Positions 35,301-45,900 of a stretch of 64,000 nucleotides of DNA are shown in pieces (position 1 is the stretch's first letter; every line of letters starts with the position of its first letter). Position numbers and translations under genes: made by a program. Origin of the DNA: Strigamia acuminata (taxonomy: Eukaryota; Arthropoda; Chilopoda; Geophilomorpha; Linotaeniidae); assembly GCA_949358305.1 (NCBI GenBank), contig OX442324.1, positions 3,230,001 to 3,294,000 of the forward strand, given 5' to 3'. Below the pieces are notes generated by a model. That model made no database searches. It was given only the letters and a program-made list of their open reading frames with translations, and was not told the DNA's origin.

Positions 35301-38061
35301 TCTTTTGTGTGTAACTTTTGTAATTTCAATTTTTTTATATCTAACTTTTGTAATTTCAATTTTTTTATATGTAACTTTTGTAATTTCAATTTTTTTATAT
35401 GTAACTTTTGTAATTTCAATTTTTTTATATGTAACTTTTGTAATTTCAATTTTTTTATATGTAACTTTTGTAATTTCAATTTTTTTATATGTAACTTTTG
35501 TAATTTCAATTTTTTTGTGTGTAACATGTACAAAATTTCAATTTCTTTTTGTAACTTTGTAGCTTTTTCTATTCCAAACATTTTCTTCCAGCGCAAACAA
35601 ACGGTGCGAAAGCGCTCCAAACAAACCGACCTCGCCTAAAAAGCGTCTATGCAAACAACCCAACCGTTAGAATTACAAATCCCCAAAACATCCTCATATG
35701 AAATCCTTACATTAGACTCTTCTAAAACCTAAGAAAGCTCTGATGTAACGATTTCCCCTAAAGGAGAAGTTGCGCAAACTATCCAAACAGATACTTTGCA
35801 CTACCTCACACAAACCCCAAACAAAAAAAAATTAATTAAATTAAAAAAAAAATAAATAAATAAAAAATTTCTAAATTTAAAAAAAAAAAAAAAATTCCTA
35901 TACACACACTTTCCAAATGATTAATATAAATAAATGCACTTTACAATGAAGTGCATTATGTATCAACGCACGTGTGGGCTTGGGTTTAGCCGACAACATC
36001 GAATGACGAGTATCGAGTTTCATGAAAACCAAGCGCTCATCACCTCCTACGTTACATCTATACGTTCGAGGATGTTATCAAATAACTGCGCTGCTGCTCC
36101 GCACTAATGAGACATCCAACACTTTGAAAATATCACATAACTACCTACATATATGGCTAGATTTTTATTAGTTACAAACAAAAAAATAACCCCAGATCAA
36201 AATACAAAGCCGTTTTCATTTCCCAACGGATTTTCTTTCATCTCAACAAATTTATGGTCGAAAAATCCAAATAGAACTTCACGATTAGCTCATTTTCGAG
36301 CAACAACATCGAAAGTCTATTTTTTCCTCTCTGAAATCCGATACTCTACCAAAAACAAAAAAAAAATACAACACACACACACACAAATATATATATATAT
36401 ACACCAGGATCCTCTGCTAATAAACTGGTTAGGAAATCCGACACCAGTCGATTTTTTTAACAAAAATTATGTATTTTTTTATTAAATTAAAAAACGAAAA
36501 ATTTGATTTAAATTCACTGTCGAATTCATTTTGTCACGAGTCGAGATCGATATTTCGTCATTTAAAAAAAAAAAAATTTTGCAAGTCTAATTTCAAATTT
36601 TTTTTTTTATTTTTTATTTTTTATTTTATTATTTTTAAAATAAATAAAAATAAAAAAATAAAAATAAATTTTCAAACATCAGTTACAGACTTTTGCAGAC
36701 ACTTGATAATGATGGCGCCAATTTCTAATGACAAACACACCGTTTCACTGTCCTGCCCATATCCTTCATGAGTTATGGCCCATCCCCGACACGACAGACG
36801 CAGCGGCCTGCCACACCCACGCAGAGCATGAGTCCAGGGGAGATGGAGGAGGGGCAGTTCCAAGGAGGAACGCGCATGCCTATTATAGACGTTTGGGCGG
36901 CCAGAACAGAACGCATACACACACCAATGGATCGATGGATGTGCTTTTGTTCACCCCATTTTCTTCAAGAAGAAAAAAAATATATATTTATTTAAATTAT
37001 TATTATTATTTATTTTTTATTGCCAATTTTAGGTCGAAATTAAGAAAGATTTTTTTATTATTATTTTTTTTTGTTGTTAAATAAAAATATGGATATAAAT
37101 AGATAACTATGAGAGCATGAAACGAAACTCCTAAAATTGTTTTGGTTCGAAATTGACAAAGAATTTTTTTTATAGCGAAATCAAATTTGTATGAAATTGT
37201 AAAAAAAAAAAGTGTTTTTATGGTAAAAATTGTCATAAATTTTTTTTATGTTTAGATTTCGCCACAATCAAATTTTCGTCTAAAAAGAGTGTTTTATATG
37301 CAAAAATTTGACATAAAATATTTTTTGTTTCTGTAAATTTCACCGCAAAATCAAATTTTCACCTAAAAAGAGTGTTTTATATGCTAAAATTTGAGATAAA
37401 ATATGTTTTTGTACGTAAAATTCACCACAAAATCAAATTTTTAACCCAAAATTCATTGTAAAAAAATTTTTTTTTTATGTTCAGAAAAAATTTAAAAAAA
37501 AAAAAAATTATGCATTTTAGACCAAAAAAATCTTTCTTCAACGTGAATTTGAATTTGGTCTAAAATTCACATTTCTCCTTCTCCTAACCCATCTTTAAAA
37601 AAACAAACAAACAAACAAATCTTTAAAAAAAAAATATATACATATAAAAAAATCAACAATTAATCTAAATAAATTCTCACTGACTGCCAACCCAAGTGAC
37701 AACAACATATTACCATTCCACCCACAACTTACATCAACAATCCACACAAATCCACAAAACAAAACACTTTCCAATGTGAAAAAAAACGAAAAAACAAATA
37801 AAATCAAAACGAAAAAAAAAAATAAACAAAACACCAATACCAACCGATAAAAGCACATTTTCAAACCCAAAAACCAAAACCAAATCCAAATCCAAAACAA
37901 AACCGTCAAAAGAAAAAAAAAACGAAAAACAAATGCAATTCTAAAAATAAGAGAGTAAAAAATGACAATTATATTTTTACCTTGATGTCGCTCTCATCCA
38001 CTGGTTCACGTTTGATGAGCAGCAGTGATGTCTCCTCCTTCTGCATTTCCTCCTCGTTCAT
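20030..38061 (-). CDS. SOBP: Sine oculis-binding protein homologue
   Basis: Nuclear zinc-finger cofactor that in flies binds the Six-family factor Sine oculis and in mammals is needed for inner-ear development. Three coding exons on the minus strand: 38061-37981, 31580-31361 and 21801-20030, with agreeing phases; 690 residues. Exon 1 gives [13 protein letters not shown]; exon 2 begins [19 protein letters not shown], matching the vertebrate N-terminus. Exon 3 holds two FCS-type zinc fingers ([16 protein letters not shown] and [22 protein letters not shown]). The vertebrate spacer between them is missing. Then come His-, Asn-, Ala- and Pro-rich low-complexity stretches, the conserved [18 protein letters not shown] block, an acidic segment and the conserved tail [10 protein letters not shown]. 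Exon 3 is strikingly GC-rich for this locus. The start is the first Met in exon 1; that exon is open up to its acceptor at 38105, so an upstream exon may add residues. Confidence 0.93.
21979..22018. repeat. (ATTTT)n microsatellite
   Basis: About eight perfect copies of a pentanucleotide just upstream (minus sense) of SOBP exon 3. Confidence 0.95.
24725..24985. mobile_element. MITE in SOBP intron 2, TA target duplication
   Basis: Inverted termini CCGTATTTTA(C/T)CGATTAAGAG of about 25 bp flanked by TA; 261 bp; no coding capacity. A related fragment with CCGCGGCT and CTTAATCGAG motifs occurs at about 46750-46830 in SLC22 intron 5. Confidence 0.8.
27050..27870. repeat. Minisatellite with 82-bp higher-order unit, SOBP intron 2
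   Basis: Monomers of about 20-21 bp built around TTGTGCACCTCCAAAATTCA. Between about 27358 and 27690 they are organised into an 82-bp higher-order repeat marked by CTGGGCGCC at about 27358, 27441, 27523, 27605 and 27687. The flanks are more diverged single monomers. Forward translation is an open artefact of the repeat, not a gene. Confidence 0.92.
29170..29420. repeat. Degenerate AATGCAAAATC repeat
   Basis: Imperfect repeats of TTTTTCAATGCAAAATCTACG with variable poly-T spacers, about five to six units, in SOBP intron 2. Confidence 0.7.
30525..31190. repeat. Composite of adjacent tandem arrays sharing a CGATTT core
   Basis: Three arrays follow one another: a 21-bp unit (AAAAACCGATTTTAAACC), a unit of about 32 bp with CAAGTGTTAACCGATTTTAG, and a unit of about 29 bp with ATCGATTTACACGATTACA. 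The shared CGATTT core suggests stepwise origin from one ancestor. SOBP intron 2, just downstream (minus sense) of exon 2. Confidence 0.85.
32995..33480. repeat. 33-bp minisatellite, SOBP intron 1
   Basis: The left part has about five near-identical 33-bp units (AATTGTCGATCAAAATCAAT plus a T tract). The right part decays into variants with TCGATTAAAATCAAAACC. Frames open across it are repeat artefacts. Confidence 0.88.
35131..35520. repeat. 30-bp minisatellite with alternating A/B units, SOBP intron 1
   Basis: Thirteen units of exactly 30 bp. All share GTAACTTTTGTAATTTCAAT (one begins CTAAC). The last 10 bp are TTTTTTATAT (A) or TCTTTTGTGT (B). Order: A, then B-A three times, then five A, then a unit ending TTTTTTGTGT. 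Confidence 0.95.
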
Positions 38062-38105
38062 GGCTGGCAAACTATCTGCGCTGGGAGCTTGTAAAATGGA
38101 GCTGC

Positions 38106-39451
38106 CTGAAAGTCGAGACAATAAAATATCGTCCGTATCTTATTTCCACAAGCAGAGACATGCTATCACATAGCCGCCACCATATTTTTTTCCCCACTAA
38201 CTTCCTGTTGCGCATGCGCCGAGCAATAGTTGCAGACGAAAGAAAGCTTAGTGAGTGAAAACGAGAAAAGGGCGGACATGAGTTTTCATTTTGTGAAATG
38301 TTTTGATGCGTAGCGAGCGAATTTTTCACAACGCACTTTGTGTAATGAGAAATCAATGATGCACACAATGAATTAATAATGTGCTCACACAGTACTAAAA
38401 CGGTCATCCGGGAAAATATGGAAAAAGGATTGACTGAAATTCAATAATGTGTCACACCCAAAACTTTTTCCACGTTTGACAACGTCGTTCACGAAAACCA
38501 GAACAAAAATAAATAAATAAAAATTAATTAATAAATAAAAACTTTTAAAAAAAAAAATACATTTTTAATTTTTTTTTTTAAATTTTATTTAAATTTTTAT
38601 TTATTTTTATTTTTATTTATTTTTTAAATTTATTAAATCAAATGTGGTTTTGCGGTTTGACGTTTGAAATAAATTATGGCGGAGTTAGATTGTGTTTGAA
38701 TGTCGGTAAATTCTTGTGCATGTGCAATTAGGTGACAAATCAGTCGCAATCTAATTTCGACTATTAATCGATTTAGTTTGAAAATCAACTTACTTCATTT
38801 CCGTGAGGAGGAAGAGCGCTTCGTTTCATCTAATTAGCTTTCGCGACGACTGCTTCATGTCAATCTGCGGAATACTGTAGTGAGTGGAGTAGTGAATCCT
38901 GCAGTAAATAACAAGTTTACGCTGCCGAATCAAAGCACGAACTGCCAAGTCAAATGCATCGACCTTCCACTAAATTAGGCTTAAAGACATATGGCAGCTT
39001 CTAGTCCTGCACCAACGACATCTAGCGGGCAGTTTCTAAACTACACGTTGGCGCGTTTTCTTTTAAAAAAATTGATCAATATATAAATCATTTCGATTCA
39101 ATTGAAATAATTGCAAAATAAATGAAAAACAAACAGAATTAGTATCTTCAATTTATCAAAATTCAAAATAAACAAATTAAATTTTCATTCATTTATCTTC
39201 CATTCTTATTTTTGTTACTATTTTTATTATTGTTATTATTATTATATTTGTTTTAAGCTGTAATGCACGATCTGCCAGTGTCAATTTGTTTTGCGATTTT
39301 GATAGCTGTCACTAGAGGACAGCAGCAAATTGTCATTAGGTGATTGAATGATTGAATGATTTACAAAATCAAATATTATCTCGATTTCTGCCAAGAGAAC
39401 GAGCAATATCAGTGAAGTTTCAAGTATCTACCTGTGCCGTTTATTTATTCC
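38106..39451. other. Upstream flank of SOBP; no gene seen
   Basis: Possible 5' UTR or promoter of SOBP on the minus strand. A 111-codon minus-strand frame at 38072-38407 overlaps SOBP exon 1 in another frame and shows no known motif. The rest is AT-rich with poly-A/T tracts. No gene recognised. Confidence 0.4.
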
Positions 39452-39666
39452 CAGGGGGTACGACAATCAGAATCTTTGTGTCAGAGATTCGAATCTTTCA
39501 TAGGATTCGGAAAGATTTCGATGATTATTTTAATAAAAAAGTCGAAATATTTTTACTTTTGTCCAATTTTCGAAAAAATGTAAAGATTCGGGATTCGGAG
39601 ATTCGGAGATTCGGAACGGGATTCGAAAGCCCATGTCAGAGATTCGGTTGAATGTCGTACACCCTG
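39452..39666. mobile_element. MITE with CAGGGNGTACGACA termini
   Basis: Left end CAGGGGGTACGACAATCA and right end complementary to CAGGGTGTACGACATTCA; 215 bp. The interior is rich in GATTCG(G/A) repeats, like the GATTCC-rich block at 9826-9966. A single end of the same type occurs at about 25306. Confidence 0.75.
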
Positions 39667-39835
39667 ATTCACCCTCTTGCTGAAGTTAGCGCCATTTCAA
39701 TCAATTATGGTTTGTATTTGAACGAGAGACAGCGCCATGGGGTGTCAAAAATTGTGTCCTTGTGTGTTTGTCTTTGTGTGCATATACCTGTACCTTAAAT
39801 CACATAAGCAAACACCTAAAACACTTGTAACACGA

Positions 39836-39937
39836 CTTTTTGAATGCAGCTAGTAAAACCTATCTATGGTGACTGTCACATTTCTCAGGCCTACCCTGTG
39901 TCCAAACCACACAGATTACACTAGCTGCATTCAAAAA
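39836..39937. repeat. Inverted TTTTTGAATGCAGCTAGT pair
   Basis: Two copies of an 18-bp element end in opposite orientation, about 64 bp apart. The same end occurs at about 12188, 43694 (complement) and 44877, so it marks a dispersed element family. Confidence 0.7.
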
Positions 39938-40032
39938 CTCTAAAACGTATGCAAAACTCGTTTCGTGTTTGTACGCGACGTCATTCCCTGCAAATTCAAT
40001 ACTGATGAGAAATTAATACATTTTTTTAACAG

Positions 40033-40925
40033 ATGGGTACCAGAGTCAGCCCGCTGGTTAATTTCAGTTGGTAGGACAAAAGAAGCTATTGCAATAATTT
40101 CTAAAGCTGCTGAAATTAACAAAGTGAAGTTACCATCACTAACGAAAGAAAATGTTTGCATAATCATTGCATGTGAAAGCTAAATTAATTAAAAGAACTT
40201 ACTTGCACAGATAGCTTTGGAGGAGACTACGGGAAAACATTCATCACTGCTTGATTTAATAAGAAACTCGTCGATTAGAACTACAGTTCTTAAGATTTCT
40301 TATACCTTGACCCTTGTTCGCACCAGAAAGTTTGGGCTAGTCCAAAGTTTAAATCTAGTTCTGATTCTTGGTGCAAATGCATCTAGCCCAAAATTATCTA
40401 GTTTAAAAATTTTTAAACTAGATAACTCTAATCCAGTTGTGTGGTCACTTCCCACAATTCTGTGCGTAACATGGTCAGTTAATTGTCTATTGGCTGCATG
40501 CTAGCCTATAGATATGTGGCTTTTTGCTTTTTGATGCGAAGACTCTAGCCTGAACTTTTTAAGCCAATATCAGGCCAGAACTAGATTTAAACTTTGGGCT
40601 AGCCCAAACTTTCTGGTGCGAACAAGGTATAAGAGTAGGTGGTAAATCCACCTTTAGTATATTTTGAGAGGACAGGGTGGAATAAGGTAGGAGAATGAAC
40701 ATTAGATGGGGCAAACTTTAGTTCAGTGCTTCTTAACCACATTCAAAACAAATAAAAAATGGGAGCACCAACATGATTAAAAACACAAGAGCACACAATA
40801 CCCAAGGAAAGGGGCCTGATATTATTCATTTCTTACATACAGTAGGTCAATGAACATTACGGACTTTCCCTCAACACTTCCAACTTGAATGGCAATGACT
40901 AAATTAACTTTTTTATCTAAACCCA
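40033..40925 (+). pseudogene. SLC22-like transporter pseudogene fragment
   Basis: Remnant copy of the transporter gene at 42949. A 121-bp exon 6 copy (40033-40153) is still open and reads [18 protein letters not shown]. An exon 7 copy starts at 40211 ([20 protein letters not shown]) and is broken at about 40300 by a MITE. A degraded exon 8 copy is visible at about 40850-40920 by nucleotide similarity (GACTTTCCCTCAACA, TTCCAACTTG). No exons 1-5 or 9-11 were found next to it. The frame after the insertion is lost, so this is a partial dead duplicate. Confidence 0.85.
40303..40629. mobile_element. MITE inserted in the SLC22 pseudogene
   Basis: About 50-bp imperfect inverted ends (TACCTTG..TTCGCACCAGAAAG.. 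and complement) flanked by TA. The left arm has a 7-bp insertion. The interior holds a perfect 32-bp palindrome at 40394-40425. No coding capacity. Confidence 0.85.
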
Positions 40926-42948
40926 GCAATGTTAAATCCCCTCTCCCATTCGGACAGCCTGTTAGTTCAGACAACTTTCTGGAAACCGTCCCATGTTCGA
41001 GTTACACAGAATACACTATTTTTTTGTGTTTCCTATATAAATAAATGTTACATATTTAAATTTATGTGAAAGAAAAAAAATACTCCGTAACTATTTTCTT
41101 GGATTTTGTCAGAGTGACGTCTAGTTTGTTACAGAAAAAATCAAGTGGTCATTAAACTGATCATTATCTACAATAACTTGTTTCGACTTTACACAACTTG
41201 CCACTAGATGACATTAGTGAATTGTCGCTGATAAGTGACAAAGAGCAATAGATAAATCAAGAGTTCTGACTTGGGTTGTTCACGAGTGTGATATATCGCA
41301 CCGCAATTTTTTTATTTCCAAAATTGCACTGCGGCTTTTACAAAAAACCGCAACACGATTAACCGCAAAAAACCGCACAAAATTGCAAAACCGTAGACAA
41401 CCGAAAATCTGAAAATTTCATTTTATTTTATTTAAAAAAAAAATAAAAATTAAATTTTTTTTTTATCTTGAATTTTGGAGTTTTTAGGGTTTATTTCCTT
41501 GAATTTTGGAGTTTTTAGGGTTTATTTTCTTGAATTTTGGAGTTTTTAGGGTTTATTTTCTTGAATTTTGGAGTTTTTCGGGTTTATTTTCTTGAATTTT
41601 GGAATTTTTAGGGTTTATTTTCTTGAATTTTGGAGTTTTTAGGGTTTATTTTCTTGAATTTTGGAGTTTTTCGGGTTTATTTTCTTGAATTTTGGAATTT
41701 TTAGGGTTTATTTTCTTGAATTTTGGAGTTTTTAGGGTTTATTTTCTTGAATTTTGGAGTTTTTCGGGTTTATTTTCTTGAATTTTGGAGTTTTTGCGGC
41801 TATGCGGTTTTTGCGGTTTTATGCAGTTTTTGTGGTTTTCCGATATACCACGTGCATTGCAGTTTTTTACGAAAAGCGCACCGCACTCGCCAAAAAAACA
41901 ACTAACAAAACAACCAACAACAAATATAACAAGCACAAAACAAAATAAAAATAAAATTTCCAAATCAACAGTATATCTTTGTAATCCCAAGAATATGATT
42001 TAAGCGGCTTCCATCTATTATTAAAAAAGATTAGTCTACAATAAAACATCTGTCAAACATCCACAGGGTCACCTTTACCATTGGGCTGACTGGGCACCAG
42101 GCCAAGGGCGCTGGGCAAAGAGGGGCACTGGGCGCCTCCTTACAGGCCCATTTTTACCAATTATTGATTGTATGTAAAACACATGGACGCCACAGGTCAG
42201 GGGGTGCCACTCCGGGTAGCATTTTTTCATAAAAAATTCATTTTTTGTCTGAAAATGCATTTTATTCGGTCTAAAACTGTAATTTTATGGTCCGAAAATA
42301 CATTTTCCGCTCCAAAAATGTATTTTTTGTCCGAAAATGCATTTTTTGGTCTGAATTAATTTTTCACAAAAATGTTTACTTTTTTGGAGGAGACCACCAA
42401 CATGCCCAAAAAAAATACGGTGCACTATACCTTGTAAACTTGCAAATGTGAAGATAATTTCTTTTAATTACGACAAGGGGCAAGGAGCACCTGATTTTTT
42501 ATTAACCCAAGGCGCTGAAAAGTGTTAACATGCATTCCAACGAGAATTCTCTTCAACGAAATCGAAATTACATCACAATTTCCACACTCGCATAGCAACA
42601 CGACACCCAGAAGATAATCATTTATAACACCCATATCTGCTGATGAGGATTACCTATGTGATTTAATTTGTTCACCCAACACTAAAGTTCAAACTATCAG
42701 ATTTATTTTCTACTAATTATCTCCGTATCGATAACTAGCACTGATATCCGACTCAAAATGACGACCAACTCTCTCCGGGACAAAGGTAAGAGTAAACAAT
42801 ACGCCAAGTACACATTGGCTTGATCGTCGGTAACTGACTGCATGGCACTAGGTGTCGTTGATAAAGTTATGTGTGCTAAAGCTATAAATTAGTCAATTCA
42901 ATTTCCCGACTTTAAATTCACTTCCTTTATTTAGGTTTTCACTGCAGG
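40926..42948. other. Intergenic upstream of first SLC22-like gene
   Basis: Contains a GCGGTTTTTGCGG-rich block (41290-41460 and 41795-41890) interrupted by a minisatellite. It also has a G-rich stretch at about 42080-42210 and a loose repeat of TCCGAAAATGCATTTT at 42230-42360. No gene recognised. Confidence 0.45.
41466..41792. repeat. 31-bp minisatellite upstream of SLC22-like gene
   Basis: About ten to eleven copies of a 31-bp unit built from TTGAATTTTGGAGTTTTTAG plus GGTTTATTTTC. Sub-variants differ by A/C before GGG and G/A in GGAGTTT/GGAATTT. T tracts are spaced about 10 bp. Confidence 0.93.
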
Positions 42949-45900
42949 ATGCGTTTTGACGACATACTCAAGCACTTAGGAGATTTTGGCACTTATCAAA
43001 AACGAGTTTACTATGTGGTTTGCATTCCCATCATTTTTTCCGCCTTTCATAAACTCATTTGGGTGTTTTTGGGAGCCGTGCCACCACACAGGTAAAACCT
43101 ACAATTAAATACAACGGAGTATGACGTTAAACTGCGTTTCTAGGTGTTTGATACCGCAAGACAATGTCTCCAACCCCGTGTACGATTTGCCCACGAGTAT
43201 TCTCAATCAAAGTATTCCGTGGGATGAGAAAAATTTACGATGGAGTCAGTGTGAAATTTATACCGGCAGTGATGGATTTGTATCGAAATGCGAGGCTTCT
43301 GTTTATGATTTCTCGCAGTACCACTCCACGATTGTATCGGAGGTATGTGCATGTGGTTTTATGACAATTTTTCTGTTGGTGATGCGCAGCGAAGCTCAAG
43401 GGGCAAAAGATTGTTAGAGTAGATAGGCTAGACGTACGGAGATACGGAAAATAGGAATATCGTTTACCGTATTTTATAGTGACTTTGACACTTAATTGAA
43501 GATTTTTTTAAATATTTTTTTTTCTTGATTTCTGATCGAACTGATACGCAATGGCTCATTGACTGATTACCTGGAATTCTTAGTCTGAAGGTGACCAAAG
43601 CTCAGATGAGAATCTGGGTTCAGTTAATGACCTCGAAAGCTGGCTTTAATAAAAAGTGTGACGATAAAATTGTGTTATGTGGTGCAACACTTAACTTAAA
43701 CAGTAGCTGCATTTGAAAAATCATTTAGACTAGGGTTGGACCGATATACAATAATTCATCATTACGTTTTGTTGTCATTTTGTTTCCGTATCATACTAGT
43801 AAATTGTGCAAAAATTGTGCAAAAAAAAATGTGTAAAAAAATTACACTATACTCGAGTTGCACTCAAAAAGGCACCTCACAATGTGTGCTCCCATTGGTC
43901 GAGCCAGTTTACTGGTGTAGTGATCCACAAAAGTAGACCCAAACACCAGAATTGCATTACAATGTACAGACATTGCAATCGATTGCCTAGATAACGGCCT
44001 AAAATTCAAACTTCCAGACGATGTAAGCAATAATCACAACAAACATGAGTTTGACATTTTTTAATGTGTAAAACTTCATTTTAATGATGAAAATAACATT
44101 TTTTATTAAATAAAATCAAAATAACATAAACTAAATTAGTCGTAACAATCACAACAATAAATAAAAAACAAAACTACTTCTCCTAGTAGTAGTATACAGT
44201 CTGGAGTTAGTAGTAAACTGGCTCGACCAATGGGAGTACACATTGTGAGGTGCCTTTTTGAGTGCAACTCGAGTATAGATGTATTTAAAAAGTATAGTGT
44301 TATAAAAGTGTTCTAAGGTGCGCGCCATAAGTATAGAATAATCAGTTTTTTTGTAATATTTTTTTTTACGCTTCATCTGGAATCAAGCCAATTTTTTAAT
44401 AAATGTATTTTGTCATAACGCGCACCTTAAGTGTTTTTGTTGTGGTGTTAAAAAGTATACTTCCAGATCTCGCTCGTCTCGTAATTTCGGTCTCAGAGAT
44501 CTCGGTTTCTTTTAGTCTCAGGATCTCGGTCTTGGCAAAACAAGATTTCATTATTAGGAGATATAATAAAAAAAATGCACAATTCACGTTACAAGTCGTA
44601 ACGTGATTTGTATGTTTTTTACGGTTTCTCGTAACGGCTAAGATCTTTAACGTTCACTTTATATGTTCCTTTGTCCTACAGAAGCACGTTGTAAAATTTT
44701 TTTAATGTCAGTTTCTTTCAAAAGCCCGCCGGTCTCGTACGAGATCTCGTCTCAGGACCTTCTGATCTCGTCTCGGAAAACCGAGACTTGAAAACGGCTG
44801 AGATGCTGGAAGTATAGTTAAAACTTATAAGATACAAAAACAAACGCAAAAACACCAAAAACACATAAAACACGACTTTTTGAACGCAGCTACACTAAGG
44901 GGTTTCATTAAATGAGCGATTATTGTGATTAGTTGATTATTGCAAAAATCGTAATCACTCAATTATTAAGGGCCCAACAAAAATATGATTATGGTATGTG
45001 ATTATTGCTCTAATAGGCGGAATTGTTTAAATTGTAACCTAAATACGTTGCAATTGTTTAAAAAAAGTTTCTACAAATAATAATTGCAACTACCTAACTT
45101 GTTTCATGTGTTCAGTTTAACTTAAACTGAGCAGACTTTGTTATATTATGACCTTGTGTAGTTGAAGCGGGTCTGGCACCGCCATGTTGGTTTCAGTCGA
45201 GAGAGCACTTATAATCGGCCCAAGTCAGCAGAAAATCATGGTTTGGGGTGATTACTTGATTAGTTGCTTAGTTGCTTATTTGATGAAATGATTATTCTCG
45301 GGATTGGTTGAATCCAGTCACATGACACATCAAGTAATCGACTAATCAAAGAAATCAAAGTAATCAACTAATCACTCATTTAATGAAACCCCTCAGTGTA
45401 CCTTTTGAAAAATCTTTACACAAAAACCGTGTTAACCCTTCCAACCCTGAGATGGGTCATTTTGTGACCCCGTTTTAAAAAAATCATTTTTTTTATAAGA
45501 AATAATTTTTTTTTTCATCTGATTTTTGCTGACTATTCTTTTGAAACATCACTAGACACTATACCACAGTTGAAATTTTTTTAATTTTTTAAGTTTTTTT
45601 ATAATTTGAACTCAAAGTTCAACTGGGTCAAAAAAGACCCATCTTAGGAGTCCAAAGGTCATAAATGATGATCATCAGCAGGCTCCGCTAATTTCAATCA
45701 TGTCCACCACGTCCATATGGCGTTCACTACATGTGTAGTTAATCTAACCCCATTGGCTAGATGTTAGGAATTCCCTAAAACCCGGATCTTGCGCATGCGC
45801 AGAATCTGGGTCATATAATGCCCATCTTAGGGAGAGATGGGAGGCAAATTCTTTCGGGTTGGAAGGGTTAAATCAAAACAAATCGTGTAAAAACAGACAT

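Noticed and set aside
35117-35639. Frames of 145-170 codons on both strands
   Set aside because: Artefacts of the 30-bp minisatellite in SOBP intron 1.
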